A stretch of DNA of 64,000 nt. Source: Serratia liquefaciens. Its GTDB lineage: Bacteria; Pseudomonadota; Gammaproteobacteria; Enterobacterales; Enterobacteriaceae. The notes under the pieces are model-generated. The model saw only the letters and a list, made by a program, of their open reading frames with translations. It did not search any database and had not been told where the DNA came from. This document shows positions 17,726 through 27,068 of this stretch, piece by piece. Within the stretch, counting starts at the first letter, position 1. Every line of letters begins with the position of its first letter. The stretch is from contig NZ_CP088930.1 of the NCBI RefSeq assembly GCF_027594825.1, positions 5,207,019 to 5,271,018 on the forward strand, read 5' to 3'. A program made the position numbers and the translations under genes.

Positions 17726-18584
17726 AAGGTTTCGCGTCTAGCACTCCACTTTCGTGACGTTGTAACGGTCTGAATTTGCTGTAGAGCAGGGCGAACACGA
17801 ACAGGATTGCCTGGACTATGACAATGCAGGGGCCGGTGGCACCGTCAATGTGGAAGCTGATCAAGGTGCCCAGTACGCAGGAGAAAACGGACACCACGGT
17901 GGCAACCATCAGCATGCGGTCGAAGCTGCGGCACAGCATAAAGGCAATGATGCCCGGGGCGATCAGCATCGCAATCACCAGAATGACCCCGACGGCCTGC
18001 AGTGAGGCGACAATGGTCAGCGCCAGCAGGCACAGCAGCCCGTAGTGCAACAGTTTCACCGGCAGGCCAATCACTCTGGCATGGTTGGGATCGAAACAGT
18101 AGAGCATCAAATCTTTGCGTTTCAGCAGCACCACCAGCAGCGTAATGCCGGCCATCAGCAACGTCTGCTTCAGCTCTGCGTCGGTAATGCCCAGCATATT
18201 GCCGAACAGAATGTGGCTGAGGTGCTGATCGGTATCGATGCGTGAAAACAACACCAGTCCAAAGGCAAACATGCCGGAGAAAACGATACCCATCACCGTG
18301 TCTTCTTTGACCCGACTATTTTCTTTCAGGTAGCCGGTGGCGACCGCACAGAAAATGCCGGAAAAGAAGGCGCCTATCACCACCGGGATGCCGAGCACGA
18401 ACGCCACCACGATACCGGGCAGCACCGCATGCGAGATGGCGTCACCCATCAGCGACCAGCCTTTGAGCACCAGATAGCAAGAGAGCACCGCACACACCAC
18501 GCCGGTCACGATGGCGGCCAGGATTGCCCGCTGCATAAAGGGATAGGCGAAGGGCTCGCTGAGCAGTTGATACAGGGTTTCCAT
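17724..18584 (-). CDS. sitD: SitD, Mn/Fe ABC importer permease
   Basis: The second permease of the SitABCD (YfeABCD-like) manganese/iron importer, 286 residues with about eight or nine hydrophobic segments of the ABC-3 metal permease family. GWSLMGDAISHAVLPGI near the start is the conserved ABC-3 signature also present in SitC, showing the two arose by duplication. It is last in the operon, with start and stop overlapping sitC by one base (TGATG), so translation is coupled. Confidence 0.93.
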   Translation of the reverse strand: METLYQLLSEPFAYPFMQRAILAAIVTGVVCAVLSCYLVLKGWSLMGDAISHAVLPGIVVAFVLGIPVVIGAFFSGIFCAVATGYLKENSRVKEDTVMGIVFSGMFAFGLVLFSRIDTDQHLSHILFGNMLGITDAELKQTLLMAGITLLVVLLKRKDLMLYCFDPNHARVIGLPVKLLHYGLLCLLALTIVASLQAVGVILVIAMLIAPGIIAFMLCRSFDRMLMVATVVSVFSCVLGTLISFHIDGATGPCIVIVQAILFVFALLYSKFRPLQRHESGVLDAKP

Positions 18585-19444
18585 CAGTGGCCTCCGGTTT
18601 GTTCACGTGCCACGCGGCGTTTGGATGCCAGCAGCCCGTGCTTGGGGGCGAAGAAAAAGGCCGCCAGGAACACCAGCGTTTGCAGGGTTACGATCACCCC
18701 ACCGGTAGCGCCGTCGAGGAAGAAGCTGAGATAAGCCCCCAGCCCGCTGGTCAGTGCGCCAATCACGATGGCGATAATCACCAGCCGGCTGAAACGGTCG
18801 GTCAGCAGGTAGGCGGTAGCCCCCGGCGTGATCACCATGGCGATCACCAAAATAGCTCCTACCGTTTGCAATGCCGCTACGGTGCAGGCGCTGAGCAGGG
18901 TGAAGAACAGGATCTTTAACCGCAGCGGTGACAGGCCGATAGACACAGCGTGGTTTTCGTCAAAGAACACCGCCAGCAGGTCTTTCCACACCAGACACAA
19001 GATCAGCAGCGAAACGCCGATGATAATCTCGACCTGCAATACGTCTTCATCGGCGATACCAAGGATGTTGCCGAAGATAATCGACTGGACGTTAACCGAC
19101 GTCGGGTTGAGCGACACAATCAACAGGCCCACGGCGAAGAAGGTGGAAAAGATAAAGCCGATAATGGCATCTTCACGCAGGCGAGTGACATGGCGCACCA
19201 GGGTCATCGCCAGCGCGGCCAGCATGCCGGTGAAAAAGGCCCCGGCGGCGTAGGGCAGGCCTAGCGCATAGGCCCCGGCAACGCCGGGCACCACCGAGTG
19301 CGACAGTGCGTCACCCATCAGCGACCAGCCCTTTAGCATCAGGTAGGCCGAAAGGAACGCGCAGGCGGCACCGACGATGGCGCTGACCCAGATGGCTTTG
19401 ACCATGTAGTTGTAATTGAAGGGTTGCAGCAGAAGTTCCAGCAT
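18584..19444 (-). CDS. sitC: SitC, Mn/Fe ABC importer permease
   Basis: An inner-membrane ABC-3 permease of 286 residues, paralogous to and the same length as SitD. The signature LKGWSLMGDALSHSVVPGVAGAYALG is at about residues 40-65, and hydrophobic segments fill the rest. It shares single-base TGATG junctions with sitB before and sitD after. With SitD it forms the transmembrane pore, fed by SitA and powered by SitB. Confidence 0.93.
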   Translation of the reverse strand: MLELLLQPFNYNYMVKAIWVSAIVGAACAFLSAYLMLKGWSLMGDALSHSVVPGVAGAYALGLPYAAGAFFTGMLAALAMTLVRHVTRLREDAIIGFIFSTFFAVGLLIVSLNPTSVNVQSIIFGNILGIADEDVLQVEIIIGVSLLILCLVWKDLLAVFFDENHAVSIGLSPLRLKILFFTLLSACTVAALQTVGAILVIAMVITPGATAYLLTDRFSRLVIIAIVIGALTSGLGAYLSFFLDGATGGVIVTLQTLVFLAAFFFAPKHGLLASKRRVAREQTGGH

Positions 19445-20334
19445 CAGGGTTGTTTCTCCTTCGGCTGGCTTTGCGCAGGCGGATCGCTCTTGGTATGGCC
19501 ATAGAACACCGCTGGGCGCTCGTCATCGGTCAATACCGTTACCGTACGCGGATCGTTGTCGTCGTGCAGGTCCGGGCCTGACAGATTGATATGGCGCAGT
19601 ACGCCGCCGAACGCCTGTTCCAGATTGCTCTGGGTAAAAGTGGTTTCTGTTGGGCCGGCGGCCAGCACCGTGCGGTTAATCAGGATCACCCGATCGCAAA
19701 ATTCCGGTACGCTCCCCAGGTTATGGGTTGAAACCAGGATCAGGTGGCCTTCATCACGCAGTGCGCGCAGCAGGTCGATAATGGCGTTCTCGGTTTTGAC
19801 GTCGACCCCGGTGAAAGGCTCGTCGAGCAGCAGAACGCTGCCTTGCTGTGCCAGCGCACGCGCCAAAAAGACGCGTTTTTTCTGCCCGCCGGAAAGCTCG
19901 CCGATCTGGCGGGTACGCAGCTCACTCAGCCCAACGCGCTCCAGCGCCTTATCTACCCGCAGCCGGTCTTCCTTTGAAGGAATACGCAGGAAGTTCATCT
20001 TGCCGTAACGGCCCATCATCACCACGTCTTCCACCAGCACCGGAAAATTCCAGTCGACGTCTTCGGTTTGCGGCACGTAGGCAATAACGTTTTTCTTCAG
20101 TGCCTGCGCGACCGGCTGCTCGTTGAGCTGCACGCGGCCGGTCGTGGGGCGCACCAAGCCCATAATGCTTTTGAACAGGGTCGATTTACCGCTGCCATTG
20201 ACGCCGACCAGCGCGCAGATGGCACCGCCGCTCAGGGTAAAGCTGGCGTTGTGGATCGCGGTATGGCCGTTGTTGTAGGTCACGGTAACGTCGTCCACGC
20301 TCAACTCAGGGCGGACAAAAACCTCGTTGCTCAT
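19444..20334 (-). CDS. sitB: SitB, Mn/Fe ABC importer ATPase
   Basis: The cytoplasmic ATPase of the sit importer, 296 residues. Walker A is GVNGSGKST (about 44-52), the signature is [10 protein letters not shown] (about 146-155), Walker B is [11 protein letters not shown], and the switch histidine is in VSTHNL. About 55 C-terminal residues beyond the ATPase core are hydrophilic and less conserved, as in other SitB/YfeB proteins. It starts within the last codons of sitA (ATGA-type overlap). Confidence 0.94.
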   Translation of the reverse strand: MSNEVFVRPELSVDDVTVTYNNGHTAIHNASFTLSGGAICALVGVNGSGKSTLFKSIMGLVRPTTGRVQLNEQPVAQALKKNVIAYVPQTEDVDWNFPVLVEDVVMMGRYGKMNFLRIPSKEDRLRVDKALERVGLSELRTRQIGELSGGQKKRVFLARALAQQGSVLLLDEPFTGVDVKTENAIIDLLRALRDEGHLILVSTHNLGSVPEFCDRVILINRTVLAAGPTETTFTQSNLEQAFGGVLRHINLSGPDLHDDNDPRTVTVLTDDERPAVFYGHTKSDPPAQSQPKEKQP

Positions 20335-21275
20335 TGATCAAATCCTTTGGCAATAGTTTGTACGGTGACGTTGAGCAGGTCGATATAGGTCGGTACCGGC
20401 CCATCCTGGGTGGACAGGGAGTCGACATAGAGTACGCCGCCGTATTTTGCGCCGGTTTCTTTCGCCACCTGCCTGGCCGGTTTGTCCGAAATGGTGCTTT
20501 CGCTGAACACCACCGGGATATGGTTGGCGCGCACGGCGTCAATCACGCGGCGAACCTGCTGCGGTGAACCTTGTTCATCGGCGTTGATCGGCCACAGATA
20601 GACTTCTTTCAACTGATAGTCTTTAGCCAGATAGCTGAAGGCGCCCTCGCTGGTCACCAGCCAACGCTGGGCTTCAGGAATACGAGACAGGCGTTCGCGC
20701 AACGGGGCGTCCAGAGCGGCAATTTTGGCGGCGTAGGCTTTGGCATTGCGATTGTAGGTTTCGGCATTGGCCGGGTCGTGCTGCACCAGCGCTTTGCGGA
20801 TATTTTCAATGTACACCTGCGCATTGCTGGCAGACATCCAGGCGTGCGGGTTCGGGTTGCCGTTATAAGGGCCTTCGCGGATCGGCAGCGGGGTGATGCC
20901 CTCGGTGACCACGGCCGCAGGTACCTGCTTAATGTTCTCAAAGAAGCGTTGGAACCAGCGTTCCAGATTCATGCCGTTCCACAGGATCAGGTCAGCGTGC
21001 TGCGCCTTGACGATGTCGCGCGGCGTAGGCTGGTAATCATGGATCTCGGCACCCGGCTTGGTGATTGACTCCACCACGGCGGCGTCACCGGCCACGTTCT
21101 GGGCGATGTCCTGAATAATGGTAAAGGTGGTCACCACGCGCAGCTTCTTTTCCGCCAACGCGGCATGGCTGGTTAGGCTGGCGGTCAACAACAGACACAG
21201 CAGGGCGAAAGGGCGGAAACAGGCCCTGCTCTTAATGAGGGAAAGGCGGGGAAAAGCGCGTTGTTTCAAAAACAT
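20331..21275 (-). CDS. sitA: SitA, periplasmic Mn/Fe-binding protein
   Basis: The periplasmic cluster A-I binding protein of the importer, 314 residues, with a signal peptide ending near AALAEKK (about residue 41). The four metal ligands of the family are present: His79 ([12 protein letters not shown]), His144 (NPHAWMS), Glu210 (TSEGAF) and Asp285 (YVDSLS). AGGAG lies seven bases before the ATG. First gene of sitABCD, with a strong Fur box 23 bases upstream; iron and manganese repression is known for the family. Confidence 0.95.
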   Translation of the reverse strand: MFLKQRAFPRLSLIKSRACFRPFALLCLLLTASLTSHAALAEKKLRVVTTFTIIQDIAQNVAGDAAVVESITKPGAEIHDYQPTPRDIVKAQHADLILWNGMNLERWFQRFFENIKQVPAAVVTEGITPLPIREGPYNGNPNPHAWMSASNAQVYIENIRKALVQHDPANAETYNRNAKAYAAKIAALDAPLRERLSRIPEAQRWLVTSEGAFSYLAKDYQLKEVYLWPINADEQGSPQQVRRVIDAVRANHIPVVFSESTISDKPARQVAKETGAKYGGVLYVDSLSTQDGPVPTYIDLLNVTVQTIAKGFDQ

Positions 21276-21297
21276 GGTGACATCTCCTGGCTCAAAT

Positions 21298-21316
21298 GAA
21301 AATGATTATCAATATC
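21298..21316. promoter_or_regulatory. Fur box of sitABCD
   Basis: The 19-mer starting GAAAATGATT and ending ATCAATATC agrees with the Fur consensus at 16 of 19 positions by my alignment. It lies just upstream of sitA. MntR control is also known for sit operons, but no separate MntR site was recognised. Confidence 0.8.
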
Positions 21317-21407
21317 AATTAGAGCAAAGTCAAGCGTCACCTGCAGGCAAACTGCCGGTTATTTCCACAGCAAAGGGAAATAATACCCTGCAGTGAGTTA
21401 TAGCATT

Positions 21408-21707
21408 TTATGTATCAGCATGTAACCGCTTTACGTAGTCCTCATAGGTGACGATGTCGACCTCCGGCGCCTTGCCCAAGGCCACCTGCCCAAGCTTTTG
21501 GGCCAGTTGTTGTACATCCTCTTGATCCAGTGGGGTTATTAACGCAAAACTGTTGCTACCCAGCTCGTGCGGAACGCCATTTTCGTCGGCCACCGACGTG
21601 ACAAACCCCTGCAGGGTTAATTGTCCTGTCAGCTTGGCTAAATCAGCCAATCCTTCTTCCTGATAGCGAAAAGTCACCACAAAACACGTCGTTGCAGATT
21701 GACTCAT
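21408..21707 (-). CDS. GhoS-like small protein (type V antitoxin family)
   Basis: A 99-residue protein that resembles GhoS, the E. coli endoribonuclease antitoxin that cuts ghoT mRNA. Shared features in order are a central VADENGVPHEL (GhoS VADEYGIPRQL), then NSFALIT (NSFAITT), then IVTYEDYVKRL (IMTVDDYFRQF). The ATG is preceded by AGGTGAT. No GhoT-like membrane peptide follows: only 132 bases separate the stop from sitA. It is therefore an orphan relative, perhaps with another RNA target. Similarity was judged by eye and function is inferred. Confidence 0.65.
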   Translation of the reverse strand: MSQSATTCFVVTFRYQEEGLADLAKLTGQLTLQGFVTSVADENGVPHELGSNSFALITPLDQEDVQQLAQKLGQVALGKAPEVDIVTYEDYVKRLHADT

Positions 21708-21816
21708 AAATCACCTCTTGGTATACGAGTAGCTTGAGAATAGACCAAAAAAACCGTACAGGCGTCCTTACAAGTTGTATATGCTACGCAACTCATTGAA
21801 AGGAGTGAGGGATTCT

Positions 21817-22482
21817 GTGAAAACAAAAATAGGTTGCCTGACGGCAATTTTGCTTTTGTCGGGGTGCGCGAAAGACCCGCAAACAGCAACTAATAATTCA
21901 GGCAGTGGCACATCGCGTGGTGGTTGGCTAAAGACCCCCCCGCAGGCACCGGTTAACCGCACGGGGACACCGATAGCCTATAACGATTACATTCGTCAGG
22001 CCGCCAGCAGCTATGGCGTTGACGAAACGCTGATTAAAGCGATTATTCAGGTGGAGTCCGGGTTTAACCCGAACGCGGTCAGCACCTCGAACGCAGTGGG
22101 TTTAATGCAGCTGAAGCCTTCAACCGCCGGGCGTGATGCCTATCGCCTGAAAGGAAGAAGCGGGCAGCCAAGCTCGCGTGAGTTGAAGGATCCGGCGGTC
22201 AATATTGATCTGGGAACGGCCTATATCAATATTCTTCAAAGCCAGCAGCTAGCCGGGATCAACAACCCACAGACGTTGCGTTACGCCACCATCGTTTCTT
22301 ACGTGAATGGGGCGGGCGCCATGCTACGTACCTTCTCGTCAGACAAGCGCGTGGCGGTAAACCGCATCAATCAGATGAGCCCGGATGAGTTTTATCAGCA
22401 CATCCAGAAAAAGCATCCGGCCCCTCAGGCGCCGCGCTATTTATGGAAGGTGACCACCGCCTACCAGGCGATGTCACCCTAG
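21817..22482 (+). CDS. emtA: Membrane-bound endolytic murein transglycosylase EmtA
   Basis: EmtA (MltE) is an outer-membrane lipoprotein that cleaves peptidoglycan glycan chains internally. I place the start at GTG 21817, which gives a short lipoprotein signal with lipobox LLSGC (Cys17) and has GAGGGA just upstream; an ATG at 21781 would add a charged leader. The lytic transglycosylase domain covers about residues 54-215, with catalytic Glu80 in QVESGFNPNAV, then GLMQLKPST and SYVNGAGAMLRTFSS, as in E. coli. The linker after the lipobox is longer than in E. coli. Confidence 0.92.
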   Translation: MKTKIGCLTAILLLSGCAKDPQTATNNSGSGTSRGGWLKTPPQAPVNRTGTPIAYNDYIRQAASSYGVDETLIKAIIQVESGFNPNAVSTSNAVGLMQLKPSTAGRDAYRLKGRSGQPSSRELKDPAVNIDLGTAYINILQSQQLAGINNPQTLRYATIVSYVNGAGAMLRTFSSDKRVAVNRINQMSPDEFYQHIQKKHPAPQAPRYLWKVTTAYQAMSP

Positions 22483-22499
22483 GTAAGATTGCTTCGTCA

Positions 22500-22531
22500 A
22501 ACCGGCCGTGTAAACGGCCGGTTTTGTTTTT
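22500..22531 (+). terminator. Terminator of emtA
   Basis: ACCGGCCGT, loop GTAA, ACGGCCGGT, then TTTGTTTTT, starting 18 bases after the emtA stop. Confidence 0.9.
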
Positions 22532-22789
22532 GGCGCGCGAAAAATCGCGACGCATCTCTCATTTCTCGTTATTTCCCATCCTGTTATCTAAAAAACCGCA
22601 CGAATAGTTAATTTTACATTAATCATCAAATCTTTACGTTCATTCAATAAGTTACCGGTAACATTCTGGCGTTTGCTCACATTCTGGCCTTCAATAAATA
22701 TACAAATAAGTAACAATTTATGTTTAAAACCCGCATCGACCGCAAGGTTGAGGTTAAATAGTTGTGATTATCTTTGGATGGAATGTGAT

Positions 22790-23515
22790 ATGTCGGACGA
22801 TAAAACTAACAATTCACGGCGCGATTTCCTGTTGAAATCGATGACTTTAATTCCCGCAGCGGTGATTGGCGGCAGTGGCGTTAGCGCCCTGACGGCACCC
22901 TTACCGGCAGTGGCGGCAGCAGACACCCCAAAACAGTCAGATTACCAACCGACCTTCTTTACGCCAGAAGAGTGGGCCTTCGTCAAGGCCGCTGTGGCGC
23001 GGCTGATCCCGGCTGACGAGCGTGGTCCGGGCGCGCTGGAAGCCGGCGTACCGGAGTTTATCGATCGTCAGATGAATACCCCGTACGCCACCGGTTCCAT
23101 TTGGTACATGCAGGGGCCGTTTAACCCGGATGCACCGAAAGAAATGGGTTATCAACTGCCGCTGGTGCCGAAACAGATTTATAACCTGGGCATTGCGGAT
23201 GCGGATGCCTATTGCAAGAAAACCGCCGGTAAACCTTTTGCCGAACTGGACGCTGCACAGCAAGACGCGCTGTTGCAGAAGTTTGAGTCCGGAGAGGCGG
23301 AATTCTCGCAGTTGCCTGCAAAACTGTTCTTCTCCTACCTGTTGCAAAACACCCGCGAAGGTTTCTTCAGCGACCCGATCCATGGCGGCAACAAAGACAT
23401 GGTCGGCTGGAAGCTGATTAATTTTCCGGGCGCGCGCGCCGACTTTATGGACTGGGTTGAGCGAGGGGAACGTTATCCCTTACCTCCGGTCTCGATTCGT
23501 GGGGAAAGGGGGTAA
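22790..23515 (+). CDS. Sugar-acid dehydrogenase gamma (small) subunit, Tat-exported
   Basis: The small subunit of a membrane-bound gluconate 2-dehydrogenase-type complex, 241 residues. It has a twin-arginine signal, SRRDFLL at residues 9-15, then a hydrophobic stretch to about residue 45. The subunit carries the cofactor-binding partner to the periplasm. The start ATG at 22790 gives a normal Tat leader; an ATG four codons earlier is possible. The large subunit begins three bases after its stop. Gluconate and 2-ketogluconate dehydrogenases share this architecture, so the substrate is not certain. Confidence 0.85.
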   Translation: MSDDKTNNSRRDFLLKSMTLIPAAVIGGSGVSALTAPLPAVAAADTPKQSDYQPTFFTPEEWAFVKAAVARLIPADERGPGALEAGVPEFIDRQMNTPYATGSIWYMQGPFNPDAPKEMGYQLPLVPKQIYNLGIADADAYCKKTAGKPFAELDAAQQDALLQKFESGEAEFSQLPAKLFFSYLLQNTREGFFSDPIHGGNKDMVGWKLINFPGARADFMDWVERGERYPLPPVSIRGERG

Positions 23516-23517
23516 CA

Positions 23518-25299
23518 ATGGCAACGGTAATGAAAAAAGTAGACGCGGTGATCGTCGGTTTCGGTTGGGTAGGCGCCATTATGGCCAAAGAGCTGACCGA
23601 AGCGGGCCTGAACGTGGTGGCGCTGGAGCGTGGTCCGATGCGAGATACCTATCCGGACGGTTCCTATCCGCAGGTGATCGACGAGCTGACCTATAACATC
23701 CGCCGCAAACTGTTCCAGGATCTGTCAAAAAGCACCGTGACCATCCGTCACAATACCAGCCAGACTGCGGTACCTTACCGCCAGTTGGCCGCGTTCCTGC
23801 CGGGTACCGGCGTGGGTGGCGCAGGCCTGCACTGGTCCGGCGTGCATTTCCGGGTCGATCCTATCGAGTTGCGTATGCGCAGCCATTACGAAGAGCGCTA
23901 CGGCAAAAGCTTTATCCCGAAAGACATGACCATCCAGGATTTCGGCGTGAGCTACGCCGAGCTGGAGCCGTTCTTCGACAAGGCCGAGAAAGTGTTTGGC
24001 ACTTCCGGCACCGCCTGGACCATCAAAGGCCAGAAAGTGGGCCAAAAGGGCGGCAACCCGTTTGCCGGTGACCGTTCGGACGATTTCCCGCTGCCGGCGC
24101 AGAAGAATACGTTCTCTGCCCAGCTGTTTGAGAAGGCGGCGCTGGAGGTGGGCTATCACCCGTATAATCTGCCTTCTGCCAACACCTCCGATTCGTATAC
24201 CAATCCGTACGGTGCGCAGATGGGGCCGTGCAACTTCTGCGGTTTCTGCAGCGGTTATGCCTGCTATATGTATTCCAAGGCTTCGCCGAACGTCAATATT
24301 CTGCCGGCGCTGCGCATGGAAAAACGCTTTGAGCTGCGCACTAACGCCAACGTGTTGAAGGTGAATCTGACCGCCGACAAATCCCGGGCGACCGGGGTGA
24401 ATTACATTGACGCGCAGGGCCGTGAAGTCGAACAACCGGCGGAGTTGGTGATCCTGGGTGCGTTCCAGTTCCACAACGTACACCTGATGCTGCTGTCCGG
24501 CATCGGCAAACCTTACGATCCGGTTACCGGTGACGGGGTGGTCGGGCGTAACTTCGCCTATCAGAACATGACCACCATCAAGGCGTTCTTCGACAAGGAC
24601 GTGTTCACTAACCCGTTCATCGGTGCCGGCGGTAACGGCGTCGGGGTCGATGACTTCAACGCCGATAACTTCGACCATGCCAAAGAAGGCTTCGTCGGCG
24701 GTTCGCCGTTCTGGGTCAACCAAGCGGGGACCAAACCTATTTCCGGCTTGCCAACGCCGCCAGGAACGCCAGCCTGGGGCAGCAAGTGGAAAGCAGCAGT
24801 GGCCGATGCCTATACCCACCATGTGTCGATGGATGCTCACGGTGCGCATCAGTCGTATCGCAGCAACTATCTGGACCTCGATCCCAACTACAAGAACGTC
24901 TTCGGCCAGCCCTTGCTGCGCATGACGTTTGACTGGCAGGAAAATGACGTCAAGATGTCGCAGTTCATGTACGACAAAATGGCGCCTATCGCCAAGGCCA
25001 TGAACCCTAAACTGATCGCCGGCAGCGCGAAAAACGCCAATAGCCACTTTGATACCACCAGCTACCAGACCACCCATATGAACGGCGGGGCGGTGATGGG
25101 CGAGGATCCGAAAACCAGCGCGGTGAACCGCTATCTGCAAAGCTGGGACGTGCATAACGTGTTCTCGATCGGCGCGTCGGCCTTCCCTCAGGGGCTGGGT
25201 TACAACCCGACCGGCACCGTGGCCGCGTTGGCTTACTGGTCTGCCCGTGCCATTCGCGAGCAGTATCTGAAAAACCCAGGCCCTTTGGTGCAGGCATAA
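23518..25299 (+). CDS. GMC-family FAD dehydrogenase large subunit (gluconate 2-dehydrogenase type)
   Basis: The catalytic flavoprotein, 593 residues. The FAD dinucleotide motif is VGFGWVGAIMAKELTEAG (about residues 13-30), and the oxidoreductase continues to the C-terminal GMC region with MNGGAVMG and GASAFPQGLGYNPTGTVAALA. A cysteine cluster CNFCGFCSGYAC lies near residues 238-249, as in bacterial gluconate dehydrogenases, where a 3Fe-4S centre has been described. It lacks its own signal peptide and must travel with the Tat small subunit. It sits between the small subunit and a cytochrome c gene, the complete complex that passes electrons to ubiquinone. Confidence 0.88.
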   Translation: MATVMKKVDAVIVGFGWVGAIMAKELTEAGLNVVALERGPMRDTYPDGSYPQVIDELTYNIRRKLFQDLSKSTVTIRHNTSQTAVPYRQLAAFLPGTGVGGAGLHWSGVHFRVDPIELRMRSHYEERYGKSFIPKDMTIQDFGVSYAELEPFFDKAEKVFGTSGTAWTIKGQKVGQKGGNPFAGDRSDDFPLPAQKNTFSAQLFEKAALEVGYHPYNLPSANTSDSYTNPYGAQMGPCNFCGFCSGYACYMYSKASPNVNILPALRMEKRFELRTNANVLKVNLTADKSRATGVNYIDAQGREVEQPAELVILGAFQFHNVHLMLLSGIGKPYDPVTGDGVVGRNFAYQNMTTIKAFFDKDVFTNPFIGAGGNGVGVDDFNADNFDHAKEGFVGGSPFWVNQAGTKPISGLPTPPGTPAWGSKWKAAVADAYTHHVSMDAHGAHQSYRSNYLDLDPNYKNVFGQPLLRMTFDWQENDVKMSQFMYDKMAPIAKAMNPKLIAGSAKNANSHFDTTSYQTTHMNGGAVMGEDPKTSAVNRYLQSWDVHNVFSIGASAFPQGLGYNPTGTVAALAYWSARAIREQYLKNPGPLVQA

Positions 25300-25311
25300 G
25301 GACGGCGACTG

Positions 25312-26649
25312 ATGAAAGCATTTGTTCCCGCACTGGTTCTCAGTGCACTGAGTTTTTCCGTTTGGGCGCAGGACGCCACGGTCAGCAGCGAGCTGATCAA
25401 ACGCGGCGAGTATTTGGCGCGCGCCGGTGACTGCGTGGCCTGCCACACCAACGGCAAAAGCGGTAAAGAGTTTGCCGGCGGCCTGGCGATGGAAACGCCG
25501 ATCGGCACCATTTACTCCACCAATATTTCGCCGGACAAGAAAACCGGTATCGGTGACTACAGCTTCGAAGACTTCGACAATGCGGTGCGTAAAGGCGTCG
25601 CCAAAAACGGCAGCACCCTGTACCCGGCGATGCCGTATCCGTCGTTTGCCTTGGTGAAAGAGGATGACATGCGCGCCATGTACGCCTATTTCATGCACGG
25701 TGTGCAACCGGTGGAGCAGGCCAACAAGGATTCCGACATCCCCTGGCCGCTGTCGATGCGTTGGCCGCTGAGCATCTGGCGCGGCATGTTTGCGCCTTCG
25801 CCGGCCGATTTTGTGGCTGATGCCAAGGCGGATCCGGTGATCGAACGCGGTCGCTATCTGGTGGAAGGGCTGGGCCACTGTGGTGCCTGCCATACGCCAC
25901 GCAGCCTTACCATGCAGGAAAAAGCGCTGAGCAATAACGACGGCGACAGCTATCTGTCCGGCAGCAATGCGCCGATCGACGGTTGGGTGGCTTCCAGCCT
26001 GCGCGGTGACAACAAGGATGGGCTGGGGACCTGGAGCGAAGCCGAACTGACGGAGTTCCTGAAAACCGGCCGTAACGACAAGTCTATCGTGTTTGGTGGC
26101 ATGAGCGACGTGGTGGAGCACAGCCTGCAGTATCTCAGCGATGAGGATCTGACGGCGATCTCGCGCTACCTGAAAACGCTGCCACCGAAAGACGGCAAGC
26201 AGCAGGCGGCACCGGTCGAAGACAGCGTCGCCAAGGATCTGTGGCGCGGTAACGACAGTAAGCCCGGTGCGGCGCTGTACGTCGATAACTGCGCAGCCTG
26301 CCACCGCACTGATGGCGTAGGCTACAAACGCGCCTTCCCGGCGCTGAAGGGCAATCCGGTGGTACAGACCGAAGACGCGACTTCGCTGATCCACATCGTG
26401 CTGACGGGTAACACCACGCCGGCGGTGAAAGGGGCGGTTTCCAACATCACCATGCCGCCGTTCGGCTGGCGACTGAACGACCAGCAGGTAGCGGATGTGG
26501 TGAACTTCATCCGTTCAAGCTGGGGTAACAGCGCCAAGCCAATCGATGCCTCAGACGTGGCCAGCGTGCGTAAAGACCGCTCGATGATCCGCGATGAGAA
26601 GGAGATGGGCAGCGCCGCCGTGCCGGAACACCCGGACGCCAACAAGTAA
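25312..26649 (+). CDS. Triheme cytochrome c subunit of the dehydrogenase complex
   Basis: A membrane-associated cytochrome c of 445 residues with a Sec signal (ending about FSVWAQ). Three CXXCH haem sites are at C41 (CVACH), C190 (CGACH) and C327 (CAACH), the pattern of the cytochrome subunit in gluconate, 2-ketogluconate and acetobacterial alcohol dehydrogenases. It accepts electrons from the flavin subunit and delivers them to quinone. It follows the large subunit by 12 bases and closes the operon. The hydrophilic tail after residue 410 lacks a clear membrane anchor. Confidence 0.9.
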   Translation: MKAFVPALVLSALSFSVWAQDATVSSELIKRGEYLARAGDCVACHTNGKSGKEFAGGLAMETPIGTIYSTNISPDKKTGIGDYSFEDFDNAVRKGVAKNGSTLYPAMPYPSFALVKEDDMRAMYAYFMHGVQPVEQANKDSDIPWPLSMRWPLSIWRGMFAPSPADFVADAKADPVIERGRYLVEGLGHCGACHTPRSLTMQEKALSNNDGDSYLSGSNAPIDGWVASSLRGDNKDGLGTWSEAELTEFLKTGRNDKSIVFGGMSDVVEHSLQYLSDEDLTAISRYLKTLPPKDGKQQAAPVEDSVAKDLWRGNDSKPGAALYVDNCAACHRTDGVGYKRAFPALKGNPVVQTEDATSLIHIVLTGNTTPAVKGAVSNITMPPFGWRLNDQQVADVVNFIRSSWGNSAKPIDASDVASVRKDRSMIRDEKEMGSAAVPEHPDANK

Positions 26650-26650
26650 A

Positions 26651-26681
26651 TCTGAAAGGGCCTCTTGCGAGGCCCTTAAGG
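26651..26681 (+). terminator. Hairpin after the dehydrogenase operon
   Basis: AAGGGCCTC, loop TTGC, GAGGCCCTT right after the cytochrome stop. It has no T-run, so it is a weak terminator or a decayed one. A close copy with a T-run lies beyond the repeat at 26816-26845. Confidence 0.55.
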
Positions 26682-26683
26682 CC

Positions 26684-26812
26684 GTTGACAAAGTGCTCTG
26701 TTGTTTAATGGTAGGGGCGCTGCATGCTGCGCCCAATAGCTTAATCAATGAGTTAAATCGGGTCGAACATGTTCGACCCCTACCAGTTTAGCCTTTTCGA
26801 GAGTTTGTCAGC
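26684..26812. repeat. Palindromic MITE-like repeat element (129 bp)
   Basis: The ends form imperfect inverted repeats (GTTGACAAAGTGCTC at the left, the reverse complement of GCTGACAAACTCTC at the right). Nested inside are GGTAGGGG and CCCCTACC, and two shorter palindromes: an imperfect GGGCGCTGCATGCTGCGCCC and a perfect 20-base dyad beginning GGGTCGAACA at 26760. It has no coding capacity. This is the shape of a miniature inverted-repeat element or an extragenic palindrome family; copy number cannot be judged from one window. Confidence 0.65.
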
Positions 26813-26815
26813 AGT

Positions 26816-26845
26816 CTGAAGGGCCTCGTTCGAGGTCCTTTTCTT
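26816..26845 (+). terminator. Terminator beyond the palindromic repeat
   Basis: TCTGAAGGGCCTC, GTTC, GAGGTCCTTTTCTTTT. It closely resembles the hairpin at 26651-26681 but carries the T tract; probably the original or duplicated terminator of the dehydrogenase operon, now separated by the repeat. Confidence 0.7.
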
Positions 26846-27068
26846 TTGGCCGGGCGTGCTGATTTTGGCAGCATTTTCTGCTCGTAAATCACCCTGTCAG
26901 CCGATAAAACATAGACCCGAGCCGCATTTTTCATTATCCTTTGCCGTCCTTTTAGCAGGAACAAGAGTGAAATACTGCGTTAATCCACTGATTAATATTA
27001 AAAATTCGCGGAGAAGGATATCCCGTTGAGCGCAATCGTTGTCGCTGAAGAGTAAGGTAAGCTTTCTT

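Noticed and set aside
23725-26394. An 889-codon open frame on the minus strand opposite the dehydrogenase genes
   Set aside because: It is antisense to three genes with clear family motifs and reading GC3-biased codons backward often yields such frames. The peptide is rich in His, Arg and Gln with no domain.
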